DNA from: Lingula anatina
Lineage: Eukaryota > Brachiopoda > Lingulata > Lingulida > Lingulidae
DNA length: 64,000 nucleotides
Assembly (NCBI RefSeq): GCF_001039355.2
Contig: NW_019775865.1
Coordinates: 62,001 to 126,000, forward strand
Direction: 5' to 3'
Of this stretch, positions 1 to 29,000 are shown one piece after another (position 1 is the first letter of the stretch; each line of letters opens with the position of its first letter). The translations under genes were made by a program, and so were the position numbers. The notes under the pieces were generated by a model. It saw nothing but the letters and a program-made list of their open reading frames with translations, was not told the DNA's origin and searched no databases.

Positions 1-57
1 GAGGAGAATTGAGGTAGATAATTGATAATTGCTGTTTTGATATATATATATATATAT

Positions 58-146
<89 letters not shown>

Positions 147-347
147 GGCAGAAAAATATTCGATATTTTTTAGATTGAGCAGATGAGATAAATTAGAGTG
201 TGCAGATTATTATTATTATTATTAATTTAACAATATTTCAGGAACAAATTGTTTTGATAAATATCAGTTCATCAATATAAAGGCTGATCTGAAAAGAGAA
301 AATACATTACTACTTGATAGTTTTGCTTCTGTTTGTTGTCGTTATAG
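1..347. repeat. (AT)n microsatellite in a CKAP5 intron
   Basis: The window opens inside a CKAP5 intron. An almost pure TA/AT dinucleotide tract runs from about 40 to 142, broken once by AAA near 58-60. A short run of TTA units follows near 208-222. The intron ends with an AG acceptor at 346-347. I see no other feature here. Confidence 0.9.
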
Positions 348-16374
<16,027 letters not shown>

Positions 16375-17180
16375 CATAACTTATCTTATGATATAAATGT
16401 GAAAGGCACATTTGAATAATGTCTAAAAATGTGTTAAACAAGTTGTTACTGAGGACAATAAGCTACTTTGGGGATTTTTATAAGCCTAGTATGCAGACAA
16501 CAATAATATCTCTCTTTGAAGAGTACAGTAAAGAAACAAGGAATGCATATATTAAGGCAACCATGTTTGGAAGAGGAAGATTTAGAAAAAAGGTCAGAAA
16601 AACTTTGAGTAAAAGTTTTTTCAATCAAAAGATTAATATTAGTCAACCAGACTGCATTATGGAGAAGACATCTTCAGTATTGCCAAAATTTTACAATAAA
16701 TGCCAACAATGCTTGCATATGATCACAAAAATATTTGAGAATGCTTTGATAATTAATGTAAAGCCATTAGGTTTATGTACACCAGTATCATGTAATCTTT
16801 TCATTTAATTTATGGAACTCCTTATACATATCCAGCCGTCAGTAATTGATGTAGTTTGCATACGTATACTTTGTAATTGCCAAAATGCAGGGGTTACTTG
16901 CAGAACTGTATTGAAATACAGATGATTTGTATGAGATGTGCACGAGTGAGAGTGAAGACACATTTGTTGCCATTATTATTGTTATTATTATTATTATATG
17001 TATTATAATAACAATTTTTTGTTGATAGATGAATAGTGTGTATATGTATATAAACCAATATTTAACAGATCAGAGTAATCATAAGAGCATGTTTTGATTG
17101 TATAGCTGCTCTATGCAAGGTACCTGGCACCAAGGTGGATCTGACCAAATTGTAATAAAGTCTCAAAAGAGTAATTTGTA
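16375..17180 (+). other. CKAP5 3'UTR with two AATAAA signals
   Basis: AT-rich sequence follows the CKAP5 stop. AATAAA signals lie at 16695-16700 and 17154-17159; the second would give a 3'UTR of about 800 nt. A TTA microsatellite sits near 16974-16997. A 129-codon open frame at 16419-16808 falls wholly inside and looks like chance. Confidence 0.65.
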
Positions 17181-18456
17181 ATTTTGGTTTTCTGGTCAAC
17201 CTTTCACTTAAAGGAACTACACTGCAAATCTTGCAAATATACAGGCTCCAAATGGCAAAAGAACATTGCAAGAATGTTTACAAACAAGGCAGTAAAGCTG
17301 ATAAATAGATGTGTTAGTATAAATGCCCAAACTGGTGAAAGCAGTGACCATAAAAAATGTAAATCTGAACCCCCCCCCCCCCAAAAAAAAAAGGGATTAC
17401 AAAATAAAATCCTATGGTGCTGGTTTGACCAGTATTTTAGTCCTTAAATCATTTATACAAGTTTGAGAATAATTTGTAAAACTGCTTTCCTTTTATTGTG
17501 TTTGCTAACAAAAACTTGGAAAGGGCATGGAAACAACAGGCAATGTCTGTCCAAAAATGAAATGCATTGTACAATCCTTATACCATTGTTACAGGAAATT
17601 TAGATAGGCACCTTCCCCTGAGATCAACTCTATACAAAAACGGCTACATTTTATTTTAGATTTCAGTTTAAGCTGTGTTTCTCTTATGCTGTAACAAGAC
17701 TGCACTGATGCTACAGTTACAGTCTTCGGGACCATGGAAGTTCAAAGGCACTCAATTCAATAATTTCAAGTAAAACAAAAGTATAGTTTGGCATTTATAG
17801 GGACTGCTGTGTGGGACAGTGATTACATGGACAGACACAGTGATCATAATATGTACAGACACATATACTGTCTTGATATAAAAAGCGTAACACACTTAAA
17901 TTTTCATTAAAATTTCAATGAAAATTTATTCCACAAATTCAAAAATAAAAAGCATCCTCTGACTGAAACCTCTGGTTTATGTTATCTTTTTAAAATATCA
18001 AAATAGCTGAATGTTCAATTGATAGTGGAGAATGCATGTCCATGTCAGTAATTTTGAATTTAAAAACAACTGTATCCTTGTCCCAAGTTTCAACCAGGTT
18101 CATTGGTTACAGGGGTGACAATTGATATATACATAAAATTTTACAGTATATACAATTAACCATGGGACTATTTATAAAATATTCCGATGCCCTTGCCATA
18201 GTCCACAATGGTTTGGTATAAATAGTTCTATACAGTGTAATCTGTTTTCATAAACTGCTGTTAAAAAACTCGTTTCCCAGTGAAAGTTCCCAGCTTACAA
18301 CCAGCTGAAAATAATCTTGTGTCCTTGGTAAATATTTCACCGTTTTATGATTCGCTGGTTATAGGATGTACAAAGGGTTGCCACTTAAAGCATGCGAGAT
18401 TCCTGAAGACTAAATCTGTTCAATAATCACTACTCTTCTTAGCAGATTTTAGTGCC
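17181..18456 (-). other. Convergent intergenic region and NOSIP 3'UTR
   Basis: The stretch between the CKAP5 and NOSIP stop codons. On the minus strand an AATAAA (TTTATT on +, 17925-17930) lies about 530 bp after the NOSIP stop and is its probable polyadenylation signal. A C10/A8 homopolymer sits at about 17370-17392. I see no gene in the remainder. Confidence 0.55.
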
Positions 18457-21142
18457 TCATGCCTGCATCACTGCTCCGTCAATTTTACCCTTCAGTTTTA
18501 TTCCTGAACCTGCAAATCCTGTGGCTCCCTAGAATGGGATGTTAACATGAAACATGAATTTCGGACCTAAAAGTTTACTTTTGCCATAAATGGTCTGACA
18601 AAATGGTGTTTCATAATCAATATTTTGTCACCAATTAAAATAAACTTTACAAATAAACTTTTATTTAAAAAAAAAACCTAACAGCCCCAATATTTGTCTT
18701 ATGAAAAAATATTTCATACCAAATATAGTTAATCTTAAAGAACATTAACCCCTATGTCATCTGTGAATTTTGCCACATCCACATTGAACATATTTCACAG
18801 TGGTACATGATAAGCCTACCCTTTGGAACTGAATGATGTCCTTTTCTTTGAGAGGTTTTCCATTGGTTGGATCAATCATGTCTTTTTTAATTATCTTCTC
18901 CACACACTCCATTGTCACAACATTACCTCTGAAACAGAATATAGACAATAAGAATATGGAACAAAAAATAACTCCAATAAAAACTGACCCAAATAGATGA
19001 CCTTGATTATTTGTGTGTTGCTATTCAGACATGTGGAAAGAGCAAAACGTCATTATCAACATTTCTGGATGGCTATAATTACACTCAATAACATGGAATT
19101 CAAAACAGACAAAATTTTTCTTGGGCTTTTTTTCTCCTGAAATGCACCATTTTCATGTATAAATTCTTCCTTTTATAAATTTGTAAAACTGAACCCAACT
19201 CAATATTCAAACATATAAAATAAACTACTTACGAAGTTCTCAGCAAAGCACATGGCACGGAATTCCCCAGTGCATCATTGGTGACAGCACACACATAACG
19301 AGCATCTCTCTTTACTATCAGTGATCTCTTGTCATCATCATCTTTCATCAACGTGAACTTGACAGGAATCAAATCTTTGAGTTTGAGAGGCTTGCCACTC
19401 ATTGGACACCTAACTTTCTCATCCTGAAAATGAATGAAGATAATGGGTAAACGCAATTTTGTTAACTTGGAGTTATGAACTTAAAACCATATAAGTAGTG
19501 CTTTACAGTACAGCAATTATATTTCTCAAAATACTTTTTAAACAATTAAATTTATATTATTTTACTACATACATTTAATAATATCATGATTATTTTATTC
19601 CCCTTTATCAAGAAAAAGATTATTAAAGGAATTACCGGTTTCTTCAGCTCAGTTTTTGTAGCCTGTGGGGTGAGAGATGGAATCCAAAAACTGGGCAGTT
19701 CCTTCCCTTTATCTGCTGTCATGTTAGATACACTACTGGTGCTGGGCTGGGTAGAATCTGCAAAGAAACATATCTACCAGATATGGGTGTTGACAAAAAA
19801 TTACTTTATTTTAAATTTTGTAAACAAACAAGCTAGTATAAACAAGCTAGAATGAAATATTCTTACTTCAAAACAAGTCCTAATTCTAGAATTATTTAAG
19901 GAAACTTGAATGAAAATGCTACAGAATGCATATCACCACATGATTACTATACCACAAATGAACATTCAGTTTGGTTTAAAATGCAAACCTTCTTTCATGC
20001 CAGTAGCTCTGGTGCTGTCATCAAACTTTTGGACTTTGTCAGAGTGTTCCTTCAGATTTGTTTCTTTTGCTTCATCCTAAGAAAGCCATGTAACAGTGCT
20101 TGTAAACAGGCAAGTTAAACAAACAATGAAAGAATAGATAAATTAAATGTAAAAATTAAACATGCAAAATATTTAAACAGATCATGCTTTTTGTCATATT
20201 ATTCTTTGACACAATATACTAGTATTATTACCTCCTTTCCTTTCTTCTGTTTTTCAAATTGTTTCAATTTTCTCGCTATTTCTCGTTTTTGATGCAGTAT
20301 GTATTCTAAAATTGCTTCCTTGTCATAGAGATGGCCATCTGGACTGAGAATGAGAAAGAATATTTTAATTATATAAAATAAGCCAATGTGCCAGTAACAA
20401 AATTCTGCTGAAAATATGCTGTGGATGGAAAAATTAGCATCACATTACTTGAAACTCAATATATTTTAAATCTTTTAAAAAATGCCATGACTATAAAATG
20501 GTTTCTGCATGGAACCATAGGCTATGTTTAAGAAATCAAAGTAATTAGAACTACACTTGTACAAAATTTCTACAAAACATAGTTATAATATTACACATCA
20601 TGTATTACTTGGAAAATAAAGTAAAACACTGTTGGAAAAAAGTTTTTGCCAAAGAGTAGTTTAATTGATAGATACCACTGGACTTGACTTACGTGATCAC
20701 TGGATCTTTACAAGGTTGAAGAGTTAAGCTGCAACAATCAAAGTCCTGAAGGCAAAATAACAAGAAATGCTGACTTTTATTTGATTTCAACTCTTTACAG
20801 GGCTTAAAACATATATAATTACTATGATCATATTATAAAATGTTAATTTTAAAATATGTTTAAGGTCAATGATATGCAAAAATAATCTTTCAGAGTAACT
20901 GAAAAAATTCTTGAAACTGATTGCTGTAAAATTTGCAATTAAATACAGTATTCTTTTATTGACTTAAACAGACTGTCAGCCTGGATTTAGTCTATGAAAC
21001 TGATATTCTGTGTTCTTACTTTCAGGGAATCTTTTCCAAATCGAACTTCATTACTTCCATATCCAGAGGCTGCTGTGTCTCTTTTCTTCTCGTGATAAGT
21101 ATACACAGACCCTGCAGTACAGTTCTTTGAATGGCGAGTCAT
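18457..21142 (-). CDS. NOSIP: NOSIP, nitric oxide synthase-interacting protein (split U-box E3 ligase), complete, 8 exons
   Basis: A nuclear/cytoplasmic ubiquitin ligase that binds eNOS and other partners in vertebrates. The predicted 289-residue protein (human 301) starts MTRHSKNCTAGSVYTYHEKK, the near-invariant NOSIP N-terminus. The first half of the split U-box is DFDCCSLTLQPCKDPVITPDG, followed by LYDKEAILEYILHQKREIA and a basic coiled-coil. The hinge ELPSFWIPSLTPQA is conserved. The second half carries CPMSGKPLKLKDLIPV, RYVCAVTNDALGN and VTMECVEKIIKKDMIDP. Exons (minus, 5' to 3'): 21142-21020, 20745-20693, 20343-20232, 20076-19989, 19757-19636, 19423-19233, 18928-18820, 18528-18457; 870 nt in total. 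A 5'UTR intron is likely: an AG acceptor lies 13 bp before the ATG, and a GT donor follows a candidate non-coding exon near 21579. Confidence 0.95.
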
Positions 21143-23090
21143 CTTACAAGCTCTGTAAAACCAAAACATACATAAAGAATAAACAAAAAACATCACTAAA
21201 CTACATAAAGCTTTTCTCCATTTACTTCATTTTTTGACAGGAACCTTTTGATTGCTGATTACATCATAAAATCTATAGTACAAATTTTTATTTTACATTC
21301 CAACGTGCAAAGGAATATTTTACGGGCAGAAATTAACAAACTTATACACAATACTAATGTACATGTATGTTAGTCATTTCGGCGTAATTTTAGCATTTTA
21401 TAAATACTGTAAACTATTCAAATAATTATTTTTAACAAACACACACTTTTGAAAAGCCTTTTTACAATCTCATGCATTAGCCACCACTCCAGGGATGACT
21501 AAATTCAAAATTCAAAAAGGCTAGAAAAATTTTAGACGATTATGAAAAACAATAAAAGGTCTTCCAATAATATCACCTGTACTTTGCTTGCTTTCTTGAT
21601 TTGGATTCAATAGTAACAACACCGGTTTGACAAGATAATCTCTGTGGTACAATTTTAGTTTAGAAGCATAATTTCAACTACAAACAATTGTAGTAAAGCA
21701 AACAATGTATAAAAACGAATTCTGATATGTCAATTTAATAAGTAATCAGTATATATTTGTAATTCGTTTATTGTTGTTTTTAACTTTGGCTTATCTTGAC
21801 AGAAGGTGCTCGCAGTGCTATGTTATTGCTGCACACCGAATGTTTACGGTAGTCCAGGGGAAATGGCAGCCGAATAAAGTTTCGGCTTAAGTTCAAGGAT
21901 GTAGCTGTAGGGTAAGCATACAACTTATATTGCTTACTTTTATGAAAAACTATACACAGTGGCGTTTTATTGTGTTGGCAGTGCTCTTTTAAAAATTTTT
22001 TAGACTTTTTTCATCGTTCTATCAACTCGTTGTAAATATGAGTTTTCAAAATTATAATGCCAGGGACTTAAAATTTGGACACAGGTAGCCACATATAATA
22101 TTAATAATAAACTGCGTACATTTTATGTTATCTCATATCCATATTCATATTTTAGTAAAACCATGTTTGCCAATTTTTCAGGAGATCATTTTTCAAATTA
22201 CTAGTAAAATAAGCAAAAGTTGCCCAATTATACTGGGAGTAGATGTACTAAGTACAGCATGTAATCCATGTGTTAGCACTCCTTTTAACAGTTTTTGTTG
22301 TACTAACACAACGTACAATTTAAATTTTGGTTGTAGGATTTTCCAGCAGAGAAATATGTACCAATATGTGAAAGCAGTGTGAAGGATTTTTTGTCACATA
22401 CGTATGTGCAATATGAGGAAAAAAAACATTTTCATGCAATATCTTTCTTTTAAAGTCATTGTGTATGCTAGTTAAAAGCCTATAAGTCCTTGTTCATATC
22501 ATCTATTATATACTCTTATATATATATATATATTTTTGTTTATTGCCCTACCACCCTTTCCCAACTTAAAAAGGCATAATAAAGAACCATGTCATTAAAA
22601 AAATATTGACATTGACCTAAATCATTTAATGAAAAATTGTGCAAACCATCAAATTCACATGTGGGGCAGGTCAAGCAATGTTTTTTGAGTCAAAGAAAAT
22701 TGTTTTATTTTCCTCAACAAAAATTGAATTTGGCTAAAAAATCGTGGATAGAATACCCTTAAACATATCTGTCATGGCATGAGTTTTAAATTGATGAAAT
22801 TAGTTGTCATAAAAAAAATGATAGGGCAAGTAATTTTTGATGAGATCAAGTCAATGCTGCCTTCAAGCAACAAAATTAGTTAGGTTTATGCTGTTTATAG
22901 TTTTTGAGTCCGAGAGATGAAAAAATTCATATCATATAACAGTAACATTCAAGTTTTTCTTTCTTATGTATCTATTTAATATTATTTAAGGTGCTGTAGA
23001 AGGAAAATATCTGATATACATGCACTGCACTGTATTGTACTCTATGAAGATTTTATTCTTTCCAGTTAATCAGTAAAAAAAACTGTCAAG
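21143..23090. promoter_or_regulatory. Head-to-head promoter region and 5'UTRs of NOSIP and the CH-ankyrin gene
   Basis: The two genes diverge from here. A likely NOSIP leader exon lies near 21579-21640 on the minus strand, ending GTACAG before GTGATA. A likely leader exon of the + gene ends at 21911 before GTAAGC, and its second exon starts at about 23066 after a TTCTTTCCAG acceptor. Transcription of both would start in about 21650-21800. I see no TATA box. The remaining sequence (about 21912-23065) would be a 5'UTR intron with no recognised feature beyond a short AT run near 22518-22532. Confidence 0.5.
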
Positions 23091-26000
23091 ATGTCTCTGA
23101 AGACTCGCATCCATGGGTTCACAGCCTGGGTGAATCTAAGGCTGAAACCATATGATATCCTAATGAACAATGTTATCATGGACTTGCTGACTGGAACAAA
23201 TCTCAAACTGCTGGTTGAAAGCATGACTGGAAGAGAGATGAAAAATGTCAAAAGTTTTGATGGGTAAGTTAAAGCTACATTTAATTGTACTTTGCAAATG
23301 TATTTTCTCTCTCTCTTTACTAAGTGCTATAAGTAATATACAGTAGATGATATTGATAAACAATTCTCTTTTTTCAGGTTGACTCAGCAACAGAAAATAA
23401 CACGAGCTGAATGGGTTGTCAAGGAATTAAAAGCATGGTAAGTTAAACTTGATCAATATATTAGTAAAGAGTATTGTTATCTTAGTAATCAAAAGCAGTT
23501 TTATCCATTTTGACATCTGTTTTGTTATTATAATATTGAGCAGTACGGGATTATATGCAGAATATGAACATGGACAACAAGAACCTCCAGACTGGAGGCA
23601 GTTAAAGACTTGCATCTTTCTTGTAACAATAGATAGATGAATTTTAAAGCAAAATACACTTTGCATCCATTTAAAGTTTGTTCTGTTATTACAGTAAACT
23701 AGTTCCTGAAGATGTCTATGTAGATGCCAGACTTTTTGCCATGAGAGGTGCTGATCAGGTGAGGGGATAATGGCAACATTAAATGTGTTTGATGAACAAA
23801 AAGCTTTTTTTACTACTCTAGACCATGTTATACACTCTATGCACAAGTTTTGTCTAAGCAAGTGGTTTTAAACTTTGGTAAACTTTGTGGAAGTTTCATA
23901 TGTGTGACATATGTTTTTACTGTTAAATTTCTCTGAAATGTTAATTTAAGGACCAAAAAATTAATTTTTTTATCTTCAGAGATATTTTAAAAGGAGTATT
24001 ACTATGTAACATTGTATTCTAGGTTTTTGACTTACTCTGGCGCTTGGTCAGTCATGACATTTGGTTTGTTTGGGAGAGAGCAGAGTACCTGCAGCATGCA
24101 GAGGACCAGGTGTTAGTAGCTGTCCCTTTTAAGGTAAAAATGGATTTGCTGTCAAAATTTTGTCATTTAACATTTACTTATAGCCTCTTTATTACTCAAC
24201 TGATGTGAAGTAACAAGCACCATATGTGATTCAAGTGCAAGGCATACATGCAAGTATACATGATTAGTTGTTGCTGTAAACAGTCAACTGATGAAAATCG
24301 ATTGACAAGTAAAATATGATGCTTAATTTTATTTGCAGTGGACACCTGAGCCTCCTCCTAAGAAAAGGAAGAAGACCAAAGTAAAGCAGTCATTATTGTC
24401 AGGATTTGGTGCAGCATCCTTGGTTCAGGAAGACCTCAATGATGATGTAAGAGATTTTTTTAAAGAAAGAAGTAGATGCAGTTCTAGAGTTACTGAATAA
24501 TGCTTCTTATTTACAAAATTAAGTCAAATTTCAATTTGTTCAAGATAATGGTTGTAATTTTCTACAAAAAGTAATTCAGTAAAAAAGACCTTGTTTTGCC
24601 AAGAATATTCATAATCTATTGTATCTAGGTGCAACAAAGAAAGCCATTAAGTGATTATTTCCAGTAATGTTATTCTGATAGATGAAAAGGTCCCAATAAT
24701 AATAATATTGATATTTATTTTTTATACAGGCTCCTGATCCAAATGAATACTATGACCCCTTTCCTGGCTCAGACATCATGAAACAACTAAAACCTAAGAA
24801 GATTGATCCCAAGAACTACCCAGCACCTGATGACTGCATACTTGAAATGGTCAATGCACATCTCAATGTAAGTGTCAAGCTTTTGATTCAAATTGCTCCC
24901 AGAAAATTATTATTTTTGATGCATTGTTCCAGCCTCGATGGTTTTTCAGTTTAAAACTTTTTTAAGATAGTAACCTATTCAGAATTGATACAAGTTGCAG
25001 TCTATATATTAAACAGCTTTTGCTGGCTTGATAATTTAGCATTAAAATCGTATGTGTTTTGATCTTTTCCAGATGAGTAAGGATGGGAAGAAACTGAAGT
25101 GCATAGTGAGTTGATAAATTATATTTGAATAGATGATGTCTCTGATAGTAATAGTATTGACAAAAATGGCAATCTGTCTTCATTTTAACTTTATGACAAC
25201 TGTTTCTCAGTAATACCACAGGTAATCAGAACTTTTTGCAGCTCCACAGAATTTGCTTATGAACCATTGACTATCAAAAACTTTGGTCACACTCTAGTAT
25301 TCTTATCAGTTATTTTGATAATCATTTAGAATACAAGGTAAGTCAGTTAAAATAAAATTACAAAGTCTCATTTCAAAATTAAAGGGATCTTTGGCCAAAT
25401 ATCAACCAACCTACATTTTAAGTTTTTCATTGATCTTGTACAGACCGTCATACGTGTACTGCATGGGATGAAAGATATAAAAAATACAAAAGTACAGATA
25501 TTTCTGGGCTGACATTTAAGTAGGTATTTCAATAATGAATAAAAGCACTTACACATGTCTTCATCTAATGTAAACTCCCCTTTTCATTCATTCACTCTCT
25601 TTATGTAATTATAACTAAAAGCTATATGATGTATATCTTCAGAGTGTGGATGACCTCATGGACAGTCGTGTTCTTTGTGCACTGGTCAACTCTTTTGTAC
25701 AGGATACGTTTACACCAGAAGTTTTGCTCAATGACAGGTAAATAAATGGTATTAAATGTCCACTTGGTAATTTGTATGCAATCTTAATAAATATTTTCAC
25801 ATTACAACAGAATTGCAGCTATAATTCTCTTGCATTCATTAACTTAATATTGGTTTATTTCATTTACTTGTTCCATCATTTCATATATCATATATGTATA
25901 TTTCATTTGTAAAGGTGGACTATGAACTTGTGCTTACGGACAGCAGAGAAGATGTTTTATACTGAAACTCCCTTTGATTCTGAAGACTTGGCTGAGGTGG

Positions 26001-29000
26001 GTATTTTGTAACAAAATTTCACTATTATATTTTTTACTGAAATGATAATAGGTTAAAATGAAGCAGTAGATGCACATAAAATCTTTGTACATGACAAGAA
26101 ACTTAAAATGATTTTAGAAAGTAGTTTAATGGGTTTACACCATTCCACTAACAGTTTTCATGTTTTTTAGGGAGATCCTATGGCTGTGTGTGCCTATTTT
26201 GCATTTTTCTTCATGGTTGGCTACAAATTCAGGCAGGCCAAGGCAGTTGTCAACAGAATAGTAAGGACATTTCTTTCTTTCTGTTATAACACTGCTATAC
26301 AATTTATGTACACTTATATTTAGTCATTTAATTCAGTTGCTTAAGAGTATTTATACATGTAAAAATGTTTTATGTAAAAACTCTATCATATTTAGATTTT
26401 ATATAGATTAAATCAAAGTTTAAGATGCTCTGAAAAATCCATATTCAGTGTCCCATTTGTTAGAAAATCACTTTTCTCATTTTTAGAGTTTACAAATGGT
26501 CTTTTCAGAGTTTTTTTTTTTGTTTGTTTGTTTGTTTTTTGTTACTATATCATAGATTCATTGTACAATTGTAATTGTGTCAACTGAAATTACAGGAGTG
26601 GCTGCATCGACTTATTCGTGAAAATAATCATGAAATGGATGAACTGGCCACTGTGGCTACCAACATACAGGAACTGAGGAGAAAGAAAGATCTGAAACAG
26701 AAATTACAGATGTACAATGATGGTAAGATTTTATTTTTGAATAATGGTCAAACCTTCGTAACCTTCATATTTTGAAAACCCTAAATCTTCTTTTAATAAA
26801 GATATTTAATTCCTTGTAAGGAAAGTATTCACTTTTGTGTACTCTGTATATATCAGAAATGATTCTCTTGGATGTGTAATTGTGTGACCCAGTAGCAATG
26901 TCTTAGTAACTGTCAGTGCTCAATGTTTGGTACATGTATAGAAATATGTTATGGTAGATTTGAATTTCTATTGACTGGGCTTGTACATGCCCACTGCACA
27001 TCTCCCAGTATATAATGCATACATTTTTCTGCAGAAATTGGAAGGATTCAAGACATGTTTGATCTAGAGTACTGCAGAAAATGGCTTGATCATGCCATAA
27101 AGGTTCAGAAAGAGGTACGTATTTTCATTCATTTATTATTTGCCATCATCATTAACTATGTCATATATGAACAATAATAAACTATTTTCTATAGCAAAAC
27201 ATTAATTAAAAAAAGTATTTACGAACAAGGAAGAAGACATATATTAACAAAAGCAAAAAAAAGTTGGAAGTGATTTACCTGCATAAATACAGTGCAAAAT
27301 ACTTTTAATTTCAGACTCACAAGCTGATCTGGACCAAAATGAAGGAAAAATTTGAAACTTTGCCAGTTCCAAGAAACATTTCTATCAATGACCTTTGCTT
27401 GTCATTGTCTATCAATTTGGTAAGATTATCAAATTGATTGTGCTGTTTTGAAAACCCTGAATTTGTTATTATTTCTCAATTTCTCAATTTCTCAATTTTG
27501 TACAACTTGTTTGAGCACAGTGTTTATGCTAATTGGATAGATATGCAAATCTTTAACATGAAAACAATAGAGCAACATGGTAACATAGGGCTATGTATAG
27601 TGTAAGCCTTTAAGTGTATCGATTAGATTGTTATTAATTTTGATAATTTCAGAGCCTGACTTTTGGCAGTGCATTTTATCTCAGTAACAACAAAGAACAA
27701 GTAAATGAGCTGAGAAAGATGATTTTAAGGAACAAGGAGACAGGAGAATACATTGAAGATTTCACTGCCAAGAATAAAGGTCAGTTTGAATTATATTTTA
27801 TTGAAATTCTGAAATAAAGATATTTTGTTATATGATTATTTTCATTATTGGTTTAAATATTGTATAATTATTGTATTTTTGGGTGGTGTTTAAAAGTGGA
27901 TTTTCCTTTTTTTCAGAGCCAATTCGAAAGATACTCAGACTTCATGCATATGAAACAGTAGAAGTGAATCCAGAAAAATATCCACAATATGATGTAAGTG
28001 ATTTTTTAATAGTTTGAACAAAGCTTACAAAAATTCAATGGTCACCAGTTCAAGCAGTACTAAGACAGGTATCATGACAACATTTCCATTCTGAAAATAC
28101 TAAAAATATGAAACATCCTGAAAATGACAATGAGATGTTACTTATATAGTAGAAGGGACTTGGGAACAGAATATGAAAATATTACCTTTACATCATATAT
28201 CAGCACATGTATTGATGATTTTTCAGATTTTCTTTGAAAGTCCATCGAGGAACAAAAGACTGGAGGCAGGCACTGAGTTTTTGTATCAGATTTTCCCAGG
28301 GACATTTGAACAGTGGCACAAACAAATGTTTAGGGCCATCAAGGAAAATGAAGTGGATTCTGTGAAAAAGATGGTGTTATTCTTCAGGAATACTCCTTCA
28401 TTTATCAATGCAAGAGAGAAAACTACAGGCAACACTGCACTTCATATAGCTGCCAGATTTGGACAATATGTGAGTTTTGTCGTAAACAGCATCAGTCTGT
28501 TATATATTTATTAACATTATTCAGGTTGGGCTTTAGAAGGACAGGTGAAGTTGTCACCTCCTTGTAGTCCGTGGGCCAAATACCGAAACCCTCCCCCCCC
28601 TTAGTGATTTTCGTTCACTATGTTTTTCTGATAGCTTAGGTCCTTAGCTTTTATTTTCTGCTTGTTTGCCATTAAACTGGTGGTGGGTGTGGGTGCTACA
28701 GCCGTTGCCATGGTAACNGTCTACATTGGCCCATAGACTATTGCTGTAGTCTCAAATACAAGATATACCGTTTAAAAAAAGAAAGCTCCTTGGGTGAATG
28801 TTGTTTCAACATGTGCAATATAAAATTTGAAATCCTGTATATGCCTAAATGTTTATAGTGATCATTTGTTGGTTTTTGAGAATTTTAATGATAATTTTAA
28901 TGATAGTTTTTAAATAATCAATATTTGAGAAGATATTTACTTCATGCAGATTTTATTATAATCTGCAGTAGTTTTTACTGCCTTGAAGAACATAAATTAT

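Noticed and set aside
16419-16808. 129-codon open frame just after CKAP5
   Set aside because: It lies inside the CKAP5 3'UTR, shows no recognisable domain, and its length is within chance for this AT-rich sequence.
23427-23861. 144-codon minus-strand frame
   Set aside because: It runs antisense across exons 2-3 and introns of the CH-ankyrin gene; no domain or splice logic supports it.
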